Shown piece by piece: positions 1 through 12,805 of a stretch of 64,000 nt of DNA (position 1 is its first letter; each line of letters begins with the position of its first letter). This stretch comes from Acanthopleura granulata (lineage: Eukaryota; Mollusca; Polyplacophora; Chitonida; Chitonidae). The position numbers and the translations under genes were made by a program. The notes under the pieces are model-generated. The model worked only from the letters and a program-made list of their open reading frames with translations, was not told the origin of the DNA and searched no databases. The stretch is from assembly GCA_016165875.1 (NCBI GenBank), contig JABBOT010000082.1, positions 2,280,681-2,344,680 of the forward strand, given 5' to 3'.

Positions 1-1720
1 GTTCCTTTTGTAACACTAAGCCATAGACGACGCTGTTTAGACCGTATCCGCACGCGTTCGCTGAATATCATCTGTCTTCTACCAGTTCTGGTCTGCATAT
101 CTGTATGTCGAACGTCGGAAAGTTCCTCAGTAACTTGGCAAAAGTCGATGATTCAAATAGTGAACAAAGAGCTAGCTACGATATTGGCAGTCCTGAACTC
201 TCTGTATGGCGTCATCTAATACCTGATTAAGTTTGAAGATCCTTACCTGATTTATATTTCAGTTAACATGCTATAACCACTCGGCTTATGAATTATTATG
301 AAAATAGCAGTAAAACGCTTAAATATACAGATACGAACACCATATTGGTGGAAGTTAATTTGTCTTTATCGAACGTTACGGTTACACGAGCGCATTGATT
401 TTCCTTACTATTTATGCAGTAAACTTGTCATCTTCAACCCTCAAAATATATATAACAAAATTTCGCGTAGTGGTATCCAATCGGTGATCCAGCATGAATT
501 CATCAATTCAGAGCCAATTCTTGGACCCAACTGGTCGAATTTCGCATGTGTAACTTAAAAAACAGGAGCGAAGTTTCTCAATTTGGTATCAATAATATCT
601 TCATATGATCCTGGCACTCAAATGCCTCAGGGCGAAAGTAAAAATTAGAGTTGTGTCTGGGTGCCCGCCAAGGATGATATTTTTGGTATCTGGGAAATAG
701 TGATTTGTGGAGAAGGGATTATAAAATTATTTTCTGTGTAAACCAGTTCTGTAGAAATGAACGCTAATCCCGCTTTTGTTTAAAATGAAACACTTGTGGT
801 TACTAGAAACTAAAATTTAGACAACTCTCATCAACTGGAGTGACGTTATTTAAAAACTGCTATCCTTACCCCTATTTGTAAGTCACTCAATAATTGTTCC
901 AAAAATTGACAGTTTTTTTTATTCCTATGCAAAGACAGAACCTGTCAAAAAATTGTATCACACAGGAGAAGCAGCTTAACTTTAAGACATATTTTAATAC
1001 ATGCTATCAGCAAATATAATGCTTTTTGAGTCATTTTGCTTGTGGAAGACTGACAACAGATAAATGTGAATTGTTAACGCTAGTAAGTGGGTAGTCCCTC
1101 TGGCCAAAAGTTTTCAGATGTATCCAGAGCAGATAAACTTCCAATATATTTTAACTGGGTATAAAATGACAGTATAGAAATTTATAGTGTATCAACAACC
1201 TAGACTGTCTGTGTGGCAGTTTTATCCAGGCGGCGCTTCAGCACTCATCAATTTGGAGCCAAATCTTGGAACCAACTAGTGGAATTGTCCGTGCCAGAGT
1301 TGCCCCAATAACAGATTCCCTGGCCAAGGGCGGATTTGAACTCGTGTCTTTAGTGTAGACATTGTCCTTGCCATCTTGATAAAGTGTCTGCTCGAAAGAT
1401 GAATGTGGAAGAATGACGAGACGTTTTGGGATATAGACCACCTGTTAACAGCATCAAATAACAAGCCCTCAGGTATATATCAGCGAAATGACTTGTAAGT
1501 AATTGACAAGAACCGACATTAGGCCAGCATTTGGCAGCCAAAGTAAAGTCTGTCATCGTAATCTGTGACCGGAGATGGTGAATTCCTGGCTAAGTATTCT
1601 TTGATATTGTCAGAATAGCGAACGGTGGCCTATATAGCGTTACCTGTTTTCGGCGGCTTGAAAGTGTTTTTTGTGTGTGCGTGGGGGTGGGGGTGTTGTG
1701 TGGATGTGGGTGTGGCTGAA
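1..1720. repeat. Left copy of a local segmental duplication
   Basis: Bases 1-360 and about 1240-1720 closely match 6097-6380, 6625-6690 and 6760-7170 in the same order and orientation. Shared stretches include GTTCCTTTTGTAACACTAAG at the start and ATTGGCAAGAACC-like text near 1500 and 6950. The middle (about 560-1230) has no partner in the right copy. Both copies end in a GT-rich tract (about 1670-1720 here). No open frame in it looks coding. It may be part of an uncharacterised mobile element or a simple genomic duplication. Confidence 0.75.
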
Positions 1721-2914
1721 GTGGAAGAATTATCACTAAGGCAATTATAAACGTAAAGGACACGGGGGAATGGGTGACAGCCTCTTCCCAGAGCATCAAA
1801 AGAAGGCTTGAGCGCAAAGCAAAGAGTTGAGCAAAACACCGCGGAGTCAAGCAAACACGAAATCCAAGCGGAGATATAATATGGCCTTGGGGTGTATGTA
1901 CTCGACAAGAACAACTGGAGCCGTGTGTGTATCTAACGTGTTGAAATACACGTACACAGTTAGGAATGTTACGGTTACTGTTATATTATTTCTTGTGTTT
2001 TCTTTTAAAGACTTCGAAGCAACCCTTCCGTTCCTAATACGCAGCAGGGGAGAGACAGCGTAATTTTAACCAGATAACAATGAAGGAAATCAGTTTTCAT
2101 TACATTTATTTTAGGTTTACACATTGTACACTATACCGACTTCACGCTTCATTGAATGGAGATGTTATAATGGCCACTTTAAAATCTGGTATTTATTTGA
2201 TGCTTTTTCTTTTATTTGTCTGATTCCTGTTGAGAGATACAATCAAAAAAGATTTCCTTGTTATACTGGAAAGCCGACCATGCTTTTTCTTTCCCAGGCA
2301 TATCCAAAGAAAACCACTGATCTCAGTCAAATTACTGGCGCATCACTTGAGATGTAAGACCGGTGAGTTTTGGGGTTTATTCAGAAATCTCTTGCAGTTG
2401 CCTTATGTTATACACAAGTAGATTTAATATACACCATCATCACCCGTAACTAAATCAGTAACATGAAAACACACATGCATTAACAGGTATTAGTGGTATA
2501 AAACACAAGACATTCACAAGCAATCTTTCCATTTTTCTGAAGAGATTGTTATAGTTATGTTCGTGACAGGAACCATTGCCTTTCTTTATCACCCAACCGA
2601 TATTGTAAGGCTGGAGCTGGTAAACATAGATGAATGACTTGTCCAAGTTCTCTATCCTTTTTGCCGTTTGCGAAAAATTCCATCGTGATTTTGTAAGAAA
2701 ATAACTTTACTCAGTTATATTATGAAAATGTTAATAGAAATGAAGCTTACTGAATGAGTATAATTTAGAAGCCTTCCACTTTGCATAAACGAAGAGAGAA
2801 CGAAATTGAATTTTCTCAAAGAAACACTCGACAGACGTTTCGGGCTTCTATCCGTGTCTTCAGAATTGGATCATTAGCGTCAGTGAGGCTGTTCTCCACT
2901 TCATGTTGCCAACA

Positions 2915-3056
2915 GTAACCACAACATAACGACAGTCTATAAAACCGACTATGCATACAAGTGGGCGTGACGATGGTTAGCGTACTGTAACCACCACATA
3001 ACGACGGTGTATAAAACCAACCATGCGGACGAGTGGGCGTGACGATGGTTAGGGTA
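2915..3056. repeat. 72-bp tandem duplication (two copies)
   Basis: Two adjacent copies start with GTAACCAC at 2915 and 2987. Each contains ATAACGACxGT, TATAAAACC and GTGGGCGTGACGATGGTTAG. They differ at a handful of positions, so the duplication is not very recent. No gene is seen here; the sequence between 1720 and 2915 holds nothing I recognise. Confidence 0.8.
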
Positions 3057-3058
3057 AA

Positions 3059-6000
3059 AATCAATGTCTGTTTATTCCTCGTATCCCTGTATATGATCAG
3101 CCTGCAGATCACGGCATGGATCAAACAACTTCCCACGGCGTTATTCTTGTAAAGAAACGGATCAATTGGCAGTGATTGATAATCAGTGGATTTGTTCGCT
3201 AATATGATTTATGACACCCTAATTTACAAACTAAAAAAGCCTTCTTTGGCACACTAATGCACTGCTCCTGTTGTAAACTTCCAAAAACGATGCACATGGT
3301 GAGTATACGGAGTCTTTTCTGTTAAGGCTAATACAAGCAAACTTAAACTCACTTGAGGTTAAACAGATTTCTAGATGAGGCACACAAAATTATATATATG
3401 CTGATGAGATGTGTTTCATGTATTGAACCCGCCGCCTATGCACGGTGTAATTATTGCAGTGCAAAGAACCAAAGCGCGGAGAGCACGAAATCGGACACCA
3501 ATAGTTTGTCAAAGGTCGCCTGCATTTACCTTTCAGTCATCTTTTGAATCTTTAGTTAAACTTAGTTTCTTTTCAATTTTGTTATCCATAACAGTTTGAG
3601 AACTTTTACCGCGTGCTGCGAATTGGTATGAGAATCCTTGACCAAAATCCTAGGTCATATTCCGTGGGTGAGTAATGCCTGATTTCATGAGCTTGTAATA
3701 TAATGTGACACTTGTGGCTGGTCGATGTTTATACGAACATTTATTTGGATAGTGCCATCTTCCGGGAATCTTGAAAACATGAAGTCCGTGGTAGAAAAGC
3801 GATCATAACCATTTATTATTGTATTTGTTTAGTTCTGCATTTATTTGTTGTGCTTTTTTTGTTTTGTTTACTTTTTTTTGTTTTGTTTTGTATTTTTTTT
3901 CTTTTTTATTTCTTTTTGTTTCAAGTTTTACTTCGTTCTACAGAATATTTCTCTTTAAGGAAGGCGACCACATTGTTGAGAAGCTCCACTATCATTGCGC
4001 TGCGTTAGCATGCTCAACCACTCTGTCACGCACGGCTGATTCTTCGTATGTTTTAACAGAGATGCGCTTGAGGAGTACAAGGTCCATAGGAACAAGTCTG
4101 ACCAGGCGTCTTAACAACGCGGTGTTTTTCTTACAATGAATAGTTTATATGGGAGCAATCTTGGTCACTACTCCATAAACTGCACGACCTTCGCCACAAT
4201 GTGATATTATAACAATGCGGTATTTCACAGCACGACTTTTTCGGGAATAAAGAGGCGCGGAAAATATAACGATTTAGCGGCAATGCATTGATAACAACGC
4301 GGTCCCTTTGATAGTGTCTCACGGTTTCTTGGGTGAAGCGTTCATGGCAACACAATTTGTGTCACGTATTTTTTTTTTTTTTTTTTGTTGTTTTTTGTTT
4401 TTTTTCATTCAACATTCGTGGCAACACGAAATTTGTTATAATAAAGTGATCTTTTGGCAGTGGAGGGTCTGCGGGGCTGCAGCTTTCATGACAACAAGAT
4501 GTCGCCTCCAACTTGTTCGTTTGTCAGAACTGTACCATTTGTAACAGTATCAGATTCCATTTTCCTAACAGTCGACAAAAAGAAAAAGAAAAGAAAAAAA
4601 TGTTACTTGTTGCTCAAAAGAACGAATGTTTACAATACGTCTGCAGCTGAACAAGTCAATATGTGAATCCAGAATCACTTTCTACACTTTCTCTTGAGAA
4701 TTACTGAGTCTAAAATGTACTGGTCCAGTGGGCTACGATACACATCACCATGACGGAGGGCTCACAAAGTCTGGCTTTCGCTACGTCTTCCCGATGGCCA
4801 ATCCACATAAGTGGTTTCGTTCCGTTAGGTCCGGACGATAATCAGCGGTGGAAATCGGTCGTCACGTCCCGGCCAATCGAAGCTTCCGCCAGTTTCCAGA
4901 GGGGTCGCTTCGGCAAGTCGCTGAAATTATTACTCGCTGATGTCAGAGTAATATGATTGCTACAGTAATCGCTTTTACGAAGCCCTGCGCTAAGCCATTT
5001 TTAGGCAGGATGTAATTTCTGAAAGGTTACAAGGAGCTGTAAATGCTAACATTGATGTAATGTTCGCTGTCTCCTATACAATAACCACTGGAATAAAAGT
5101 CTGTTCCCAGCCAGAATTTTTTCTTGTCATGTGGTTGATAACATTAAAGGCCACTGTTGGAAAGAAATGACAATCGTTTGTGTCAATCGTTGTAACCGTG
5201 AGATATCAGAATGATTTCCGTTACATTGTGGCACTATACCAATATGACGTCAATCGTTTCGCTGGAAGTCATGTTCTTTTCAGTCATAGGAACTGAAACG
5301 GACCCTTCTTCCAGGAATGTCAAGGCGTTCCATTCCCTCTTTGCTCCGCGACGCCTCCTGGGTTAAAAGGTTCGGACCCCATTCCTGTCGGCAAACTTTG
5401 GTAAATGGCGACTAACCTCGAGGTATGTCATGTAGCCTCTGTGAATAAAATACGTGCACGTCGTTTAAAAGACAAAATTGTTCTTGAATGCGGCTAATGC
5501 CTCCGAACGTGTACATTTGTGACGTTTCATTCAGCGTTCCTGGCGATGCTACATTTACATATTTAAAACATCTTTTTAACCTTTACCGTATTGAACTATA
5601 TTTGATAATACGTTCAGCCTATTGTTTGAGAACCAGATTCAATGCAAGTTTTCGAATCTTAACTATCTTCATTGCCTTTATTTCAGGTGGTTCAAAAAGC
5701 GTCTGTTTCCTGTCTGTTTTTTTTGGATGTTATCATCCTGCTGTCGAAAGTCATAGCTGTTCCCGGGCTATCAGATGTTCTCCCTATGACGTGGCTGAAA
5801 CACTGTCAATAAGAACACGTTTTACGGGCTCTTTGGACAAGCGTGCCTTTAACGGCTCTGCAAATGTTTGGAGAGTGAACGCACTGTTACTGGAGGCCAT
5901 GGGTCGGTGAGACGTCCTCGTTCAGACTGCTCCATAAACATGTAAAACGTAATGTAGGTTTTGTCATCTTAAAAACTACGACAGGCAGTGGTCAGGGATT

Positions 6001-6096
6001 TGAATCGAATGTGCCCGAGTGGTTTGGCTTGTAATTCTTATATGTATAGGACACACCCTGTGTCAAATCTACCTGGTAGCTTCTCGAGCGTTCACT
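3059..6096. other. Non-coding stretch with T-rich runs
   Basis: About 3 kb with no supported gene. It contains T-rich low-complexity runs at about 3847-3920 and 4367-4405. A patch at 4740-4960 is richer in CpG. An open frame at 5488-5910 (+) follows a possible acceptor (TTATTTCAG near 5690) but has no recognisable motif, so I do not call it. Confidence 0.5.
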
Positions 6097-7170
6097 GTTC
6101 CTTTTGTAACACTAAGCCGTGGACCACGCTGTTTAGACCGTTCCCGCAGGCGTTCGCTTAATATCATCTGTCTTCTACCAGTTCTGGTGTGCATAACTGT
6201 AGGTCGCAAGTTGGAAAGTTCCTCAGTAACTTGGCAAGAGTCGATGATCCGAATACTGCACAAAGAGCTAGCTACGACATTAACAGTCCTGAACTCTCTG
6301 TCCAAAGGGTTGCTTGCACGACCGGTATTATGGCGTCACCTAATACCTATTTAAGTTTGAAAACCCTTCCTGATTTATATTTTACGCCGTACTCAAGAAT
6401 ATTTCACTTCCAAGACTGCGGTCAGCATTATGTTTGGGAAAAAGCCGGGCAGAGACCGGGGTGGGGAAAACAGAACTATCCACAGGTTGCTGTGAAACCT
6501 TTTCACGCATGACCGGAGAAGAAACCAGCCGGAGGTGGACAAGAACGCACAGAGTTCCCATTGGTGAGAGTCCCCTCGGTCACTGTGCTGAGTGAACTGG
6601 CTTAGCACTCCATCTATTCCTTGCTACAAAAAATCAGCAAAGCGCTAAAATATACAGATATGAACACCATATTTGTGGAAATGAAGTGGTCTTCTGTGAA
6701 CGTTAAACAGTGCAATCATCCACACAAGGGTCTTCCATCGAGTCACTGATGTCCCACTAACAGTTTTAGATTTCATGCCCAAAGTCGGATTTGAACTCTT
6801 ATCTTTAGCGCAGACATTGTCTTTCCCATCTTGATAAAGTGTCGCATGACGAATGTTTTAGAGAGAGGAATGTATGGGTTCATAACCCACCTGTTAACAT
6901 CATCAAGTAGCAAGCCCAGAGGTATATATTGGCGAAACGACTTGCAAGGAATTGGCAAGAACCGAGGCCTGGCCAGCATTTGGCAGCCAAAGTAAAGTCT
7001 GGCCTTGCAATGTGTGACCTGAGATGGTGAATTCCTGTCTAGGTATTCTATGAGGCTGTGAGAATAGCGGAAGGTAGTCTATGTAGCATTACCTGTATAC
7101 GGCGGCTGAAAGTGGTTTGTGTGTGTGTGTGGGTGTGAGTGTGGGTGGGGTTGGGGTGTATTGGGAGTGG
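6097..7170. repeat. Right copy of a local segmental duplication
   Basis: Homologous to 1-360 and 1240-1720, about 6.1 kb to the left in the same orientation. This copy carries a SINE (6381-6605) that is absent from the left copy, so the SINE inserted after the duplication. The copy ends in a GT-rich tract at about 7110-7170, as the left copy does. Confidence 0.75.
6381..6605 (-). mobile_element. V-SINE-type tRNA-derived SINE, near full length
   Basis: On the + strand the tail-side motif ACGCCGTACTCAAGAATATT comes first, then the core (GCCGGGCAGAGACCGGGG, GGTTGCTG), then the degenerate tRNA-like head side near 6560-6605. The element therefore reads 5' to 3' on the minus strand. The ATTTATT tail repeat is missing. 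Confidence 0.85.
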
Positions 7171-7538
7171 GTACGGTATTTCAGGTATGTGTATAAAGGA
7201 TTATGCATGTATAGGGCGCAGGAAGCTAGCTGGCAATATTATCCTAATATACATACTTTGTATCAAAACAAGCCTTTGATTCCAATGTTTTCTCAAGTAC
7301 AAATGAGTCAGTTGAGCAACAGCCAGGGTCGAGTCAACCAAAAACAAGTGAGGCCGTGAGATGCCTCTGTCTGAAAAGCAAACCAGGTGCCGATGTTTTT
7401 ACCATATGGTAACGTATATATATACAAGTGCAACGTCATAAGAAAGGAGTGCCTTTCGATCACTCCCCATAAACGTGTTATTTACGTTATAATTTCATGG
7501 CGAGCTGAAATTATTGGTCTCACCAAATACATAATATT

Positions 7539-7635
7539 TATTTGATTTATTTATTTGATTGGCGCTTTACGCCGTGCTCAAGAATTTTTCACTTATAAGA
7601 CGGCGGCCAGCATTTTGGTGGGAGGAAACTGGGTA
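7539..7635 (-). mobile_element. V-SINE-type SINE, 5'-truncated
   Basis: The tail (ATTTATTTGATTGGCGC) and the adjacent core (GACGGCGGCCAGCATTTTGG) are present; the tRNA-like head is missing. Truncation from the head end is typical of incomplete target-primed reverse transcription. Confidence 0.85.
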
Positions 7636-7904
7636 CATAATATTTCTACTCGTACTTCTTATTTTTCTACACTACCAATTTTTGTTTCATATCTGCCCCA
7701 TACACTGAGACATAGGAGGTATGTTAAGCGAAAGTATATGGAATAGCCGCTTCTGTGAATATGCACTGCGTATATTTGCACATTCTTAACTCATTTACAG
7801 CCTTTTATGCCGATTGTGTCGAGGATCCGCAAAATTGGCCTAGTTTTATTTTCTCTTCAGGTATTTTCTTGTCTCGTCCACCAATAATTGAAAGCAGTTG
7901 TCCC

Positions 7905-8300
7905 GCGGCAAATTTCAGCGTACAACTCAGAATATTTCACTTATACGGCGGCGGACTGCACTGTGGTGGGAGGAAACCGAAACATTCTCGCTATACCTGA
8001 GGATGGTTGATAATTCCAGCTCAGAGATTTCATTGGAAGGCTGAGTTTAGACTAGCCCGTGACTAGGTCGAACTGGCAGTGGTATTGGAAGAGGTCAAGG
8101 GATCTTCTGTAACGAAGCGGAAAAGAAACCTTCACAATGTCAAGGTGGGGGCTAAACCCACGACCATCCAAAGATTGCTGACCGACCCCACGCGTAACGC
8201 TGGTGGGGAAGACAGCTTGACGCTTGAACTCACCGCGACCGCAGTGGGATAAGTCATTGTTCTGTCATTGAGCATTATCCACTCCGCTACGGAAGCCCCC
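7905..8300 (-). mobile_element. V-SINE-type SINE interrupted by unrelated sequence
   Basis: The tail-proximal core is at about 7918-7985 (AGAATATTTCACTTATACGG and GGTGGGAGGAAACCG). The head-proximal half is at about 8145-8300 (ACCCACGACCATCCAAAG, GCTTGAACTCACCGCGACCG). About 150 bp of unrelated sequence separates them, either an insertion or an internal rearrangement. Confidence 0.7.
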
Positions 8301-8863
8301 TAGAAGTGTTTTTTATATAAAGCTTGGGACAGGCTGAAAAAATCGAACGCAACGTTACTCAGATATATAAACCTTCAATTTATTGGCAAAATCAGTCATG
8401 CACAAGCATGAAAAGCATGGAAAAAGCCATATACACGAAAATTGTCCTGCTATGTTAAATTAAACAAGGTAAGGTTTCCAGCTGTATATTTAATTGGACA
8501 ATAGCTTTTGGAATATGTAAAAAGTAACTGCATAATATAGGGATCTATACACATATAAGTACATTTATCACCATTCAGACAGAACTCTAGTGATCTGATT
8601 GATTGAAATGCTCAACATACCACACTGGATGAGACGGGGTTCCGGGGGTATATTTGTGTCCATGTACCTCCAAAGTCAAGGACTCACGCGCGAATATATC
8701 CCTGGAGTCAAGGCAATACGCGCCGACGCAAAATGTACGGTAAACAAAAAGACGACAACGTTGCGCAAGTAAAGACAACTTTTTGTCGTCTGCTATGATC
8801 ATGTCAAACGTTGGGAAATATTAAGTGTTATTTTGGAAAATACGAAAGAATCAAATGAGCATG

Positions 8864-9140
8864 CTACAGTAACTGTTCGTTCGTACCGTAATGAAAAGTG
8901 CAGTCAGAAGATTTTCGAGTTTCCTCCAGAAAGATCGGATTAAGTCCTAGAACAATTTTCTTGTCTGGGGGTCCGAAAACAGGATGGAACACTGTGTAAA
9001 CTGTTTGAATGGTTCGTTCATACACAGTTAAATCATCATCACAAAGCTCCTGTGCCAGTACACAGATGTCGGCGGAGATAATCAGTTTCATCTCTGCTCT
9101 GCCCTGTTTATCGGCGTACGTGTTGGTGAACTTCACAGAC
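8864..9140 (-). CDS. Candidate coding exon of an unrecognised gene
   Basis: Minus-strand open frame of about 90 codons with protein-like composition: mixed charge, hydrophobic runs such as MKLIISADICVLAQEL, and a VYTVFHPVFGPP segment. It is preceded by a plausible acceptor (CCCATGTCAG ending at 9141) and has a possible donor near TTACG|GTACG. A second coding-like stretch (9141-9226) lies directly upstream in a different frame, so this could be one exon with a frameshift, two overlapping alternatives, or a decayed gene. I do not recognise the protein. Confidence 0.3.
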
Positions 9141-9226
9141 CTGACATGGGCGAAAACTCAAAGGGTCGAGATTTCTCTTCCCGTACCATCCAAGCACATC
9201 ATGATTCAAATCGACAAGTTCTCTTT
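9141..9226 (-). CDS. Candidate coding exon directly upstream in another frame
   Basis: After a good acceptor (TTTCTTTTTAG ending at 9227), a phase-1 frame reads 28 codons that include DVLGWYGKRN and LSFRPC. The frame then stops about ten codons later. The entry phase matches the phase-1 donor of the candidate exon at 11274-11541, so the two could be consecutive exons of one minus-strand gene. The continuation (8864-9140) is out of frame by one. Function unknown; GWY-type motifs are too short to assign a family. Confidence 0.28.
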
Positions 9227-10429
9227 CTAAAAAGAAATCACCAGAATCGTATCCATGGAGATCTGCTATCATCCCATCTTCCACACGCGTTACATTTGAC
9301 TGCCGTTAACCGTGATCTTGACTTTGACCTACATCAGCTTTGATGACCGTAATTTCGTGCAAGGCAACGTCACAGTAACCATCCTGACAATTCTGAAGTT
9401 TAGTAACAGTGTAATAAAGTCAATAACCATAAATATTATTTGAAAACAAGACCTTTTACAACCTTTTTTAAACGTCTGAATGCACACAGGGACAGTAAAG
9501 ATTCAGAGCCAAAGGACAAAACACCGCGAGTTCAGTTACTTGGCCCGGCTTGAAAAGCATTGCTAGTCTTTTGAGTTTTACGTCTGAAAAATGCTCTTCA
9601 TGGTGATAATTTCTTTATGTGACGATCTTCCGGGGACAAACGGGTAGATATTTCGCTTGGGCCTTTCATATTTTTCCGAGGCGAAATATTATCGACCTCA
9701 GCCAAACATCTTTCTGTATATCCACGGAAGAATGTCAAATAAGTAATGGTATGCCATATGTATCAAGACAACAACAACAAAAAAAAAAAATATAAAATAA
9801 CAACAGAACAGAACAAGCAAACAAGTAGAAAAATAAATGTAGTCTACATGGCTAGGCCTACACCTCCACAATAAGCTTATTGTCTCTTGGAGTAAATAAA
9901 AAAGGTGTTTTACATGACATTTATTTAGCATAAATCTCAAATAGTGCTTAAACATGTTAAAACTGTACAGTTTCCTGTTTAGGTACAAAGGAACATATAT
10001 ACATATGACGTTTCTACACTGACGTACTCGCCCCACAGACAGTAAAAGTGTTGGGAAATCCAGGAATTTCATGTCCAAGGCCGGCCTTGAGCCCGTCCCA
10101 GATCAAGTGTGTCCCAATGATTGTTGTGGCCTTGTAGCAAGGCTTGTGAATTACCTGCCCTAGTGGCGAAGCGTCGAGGTTCGTTATTTGCTAGGTACAG
10201 TTTACAGCAAGAGTTACACGCGATATCGTATTTTTAATAAGATTATTTAGCCGTTATGAAAAACAATATACATGCATTTATAGAAAAGTGGTCACTATCT
10301 GAAGCAATTCTGAACGAGTTTGCCATGTTGAGTAAATAAACTTAACAGACGATCTCCAAGAATTAATTCATATGTGAAATACAAGCTTTAGTAAGAATTG
10401 TTGCAAAAATTAAAAGCCATTTTACTTAA
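9227..10429. other. AT-rich non-coding DNA
   Basis: No gene seen. An A-rich run at about 9778-9800 produces a low-complexity minus-strand open frame at 9698-10078 that reads as strings of F and V. It is not coding-like. Confidence 0.5.
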
Positions 10430-10670
10430 TATTTATTTATCTGATTAATGTTTTACACCGTACTCAAGAACATTTTCACTTATATGACGGCGGCCAGCAT
10501 TACGGTGGGAGAAAACAGGGCAGAACCCGCAGGAAACCCACGACCGTCCGCATGTTGCTGGCGGACCTTCCCACATGCGGCCGGAGAGGAAAGCATCGTC
10601 AATTGAACTTGAATTCACAGCTACTACATTGGTGAGAGGCCCCTGGGTCATTGCTCCCAACCCTCTCACA
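10430..10670 (-). mobile_element. V-SINE-type SINE, near full length
   Basis: On the + strand it runs from the tail (ATTTATTTATCTGATTAATG) through the core (CGGCGGCCAGCATTACGG) to the head side (TTGAACTTGAATTCACAG, which is the tRNA B-box region on the minus strand). The head is incomplete beyond about 10670. Confidence 0.85.
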
Positions 10671-11273
10671 TGCCGTATACTTGGAGTACCTGTGTTACAC
10701 CACTGGACATTTAGGTTTATTTATCACGCGCCACAAATTTTCCATTTGTACATCCTACACGACACAGGTGCCCCTTGATGTTCACCCCTGCCTATATATG
10801 TACACGTATACACGTTCATGGGGTTATCCAATCACCGTCTACACATTGTGATACCTGCCAGCAAGGAAGCACTTAACAAAACCACATGTATCTTTGCAAA
10901 GCACATTCATATGGTTCATTTAAGCTTAAATGAAAGAATACATATGACATACACATATTCATCATTAAATATTGATATATTCAAAAGAATCACACAGATA
11001 AGCTTGCAACTCGGCAGATGCAAGATATTTTATGGCACTTTGTGGATGAGTAAATTTAATGACCAGATTTGAAAATATGTTTTCACGACTAAAATACACA
11101 TCTGCATACACTCGGCATTCAGAAGTCGGGTTACTTGCTACAGATCGTTTCTAGCTTTTATATCACTAGACTGAGCACCGCAAATTGCCCATGGGTCTCA
11201 AGAGTTACTTCCCCTGCTCCAAATTACGTTTTGCTGTAACTGGGCAGTGAAGACTTGTTAATACAATACATAC

Positions 11274-11541
11274 CTTCATACTCGTAAGGAAATACTTTGG
11301 CTGATATGCAACAGTCGACCACGTTCAGCGAAGGCAAAACATAAAACAAAGCTCTAAACACCTGAACGGCGGTGAGATAGTTAGACAATAACATACTGAA
11401 CATCCCATAATTAACCGAATCGGCATTCCAGCCGTATCGAGAGATCAAGCTGGTTTTGGACGAGCTGGTTTTGCTCGCGGAAACTAACGCCAAATCGAGC
11501 CGACCAACAACAACAGCATTGTTAACCTCGGTGAAATCACG
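11274..11541 (-). CDS. Candidate coding exon of an unrecognised gene
   Basis: An open frame of about 89 codons ends at a near-ideal donor (GAA G|GTATGT at 11273-11274, phase 1). An in-frame TAG at 11542-11544 bounds it upstream; possible acceptors are CTAG at 11542 and CCGAG at 11527. The peptide is serine/lysine-rich at first, then hydrophobic (NYLTAVQVFRALFYVLP), with two adjacent cysteines. The exit phase is compatible with the exon candidate at 9226. It lies downstream of the CCP gene on the same strand and would belong to a different transcript. I do not recognise it. Confidence 0.3.
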
Positions 11542-12511
11542 CTAGTTCGCCAGAGCCGCTACCATGTCTTGTCCAAAAGCTGCGTGATATATCGACACGG
11601 CTGCAAATGCCGAATCGGTTTATAATTTACATAATTTTATGTGAGCCCAACTCTTCTTTACAATGATTTTTTCAGAAGATACCCCCAAAAACATAAATAT
11701 CTCGCATTCCAGTCTTTAATAAAACCAACGTTAAATACATCACCTTCAAAAAGGAAAAACAAAATACAGATATGTGGTCATTGGAAAAGGTAATGACCAA
11801 GTTGCAGACATAAGAAAGAAAACAATATGACCGGCCTCCAATAAAGCAGTCAAAGAAACCATTTCTTGGTTACATCGACCAATTTTACAGAAAATACATG
11901 TTGAAAATTATCTCCATTCAATATCTACTGACAGCAGCTTTGCTAAAAACAGCATCCACAGTTGATGTGTGGACGTTACAGTTACTGGGATTTCTGGGCA
12001 TTCACATTCGACACTTATTTTTGTTCTTTTCTTTGAAGGGGGAGGGAGATGGGATCAAGGTATTTTCCGGGTCTTTAGCAACTGAGGAAAACTCAAAGCA
12101 CTTTCCTTCATTCCACTGAGTATTAATACAGAGTGACTAGACTAAAATATAAAGCCACACACACATATACATTATTATATGTATGTCACTAGGCGAAACA
12201 AAAAATGCACTTAACAAATTCTGGATTTGCAAACATTACAAGACTCAACATAAACAAATCAAACTCCTACTGAAGGCATTCAGAGAGGCCAAACGTCCGC
12301 TACAGCTATATAAATATATATGTACATCAGCAAAACAAAATATTTTTAACAAACTTCTGGATTTGCAGACAATACAACGCTCAACATAAACAAGTCAAAC
12401 TTTGAAGGCATACTGATTGTGCAAAGGTTCGCCACAGCTCCAAACTTCTGCACTAGAGACAAAGTGACTACATATGGTCAAGCCAATACGGAAGTGTGTA
12501 ACACTTCTTTA

Positions 12512-12602
12512 TTTATTTACTTGATTGGTGTATTATGCCGTATTCAAGAATATTTCACTTATACGACGGCAGACAGCATTATAGCGCGAGGAAACCGTGT
12601 AA
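12512..12602 (-). mobile_element. V-SINE-type SINE, 5'-truncated
   Basis: Tail TTATTTATTTACTTGATTGG and adjacent core (ATTCAAGAATATTTCAC, CGACGGCAGACAGCATTATA); the head is missing. The DNA on either side (11542-12511 and 12603-12805) shows nothing else that I can name. Confidence 0.85.
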
Positions 12603-12805
12603 TATACAGCATTTGGGCATACTGATTATTGGATCTCTATCACAACAGCACATTTAATCGCATGATAAAAGCCTTCATATTTGACGATGATAATCTACAT
12701 GAGTATGACTACATGAAAGAAAACTATCAGATCATCTTGCATCACCAAAAAAACAAACGAACCCGAACTGTCAAAGAGTTTCGTTCCTAATGTTTTTCGC
12801 TTGCT

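Noticed and set aside
2826..2875. Hammerhead-ribozyme-like core (CTGAAGA ... CGAAA) on the minus strand, with a similar motif at 18083-18115 (+)
   Set aside because: The conserved core strings are present, but I cannot form a convincing stem II or the outer stems in either case. Similar text occurs at the ends of many retroelements.
5488..5910. 140-codon + strand open frame with an acceptor-like TTATTTCAG inside
   Set aside because: Composition is not convincingly coding, no family is recognisable, and there is no neighbouring exon.
8587..8802. Minus-strand 71-codon open frame with a plausible composition
   Set aside because: It is in a different frame from the candidate exon at 8864-9140, with no clear acceptor between them. 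Not enough support for a separate call.
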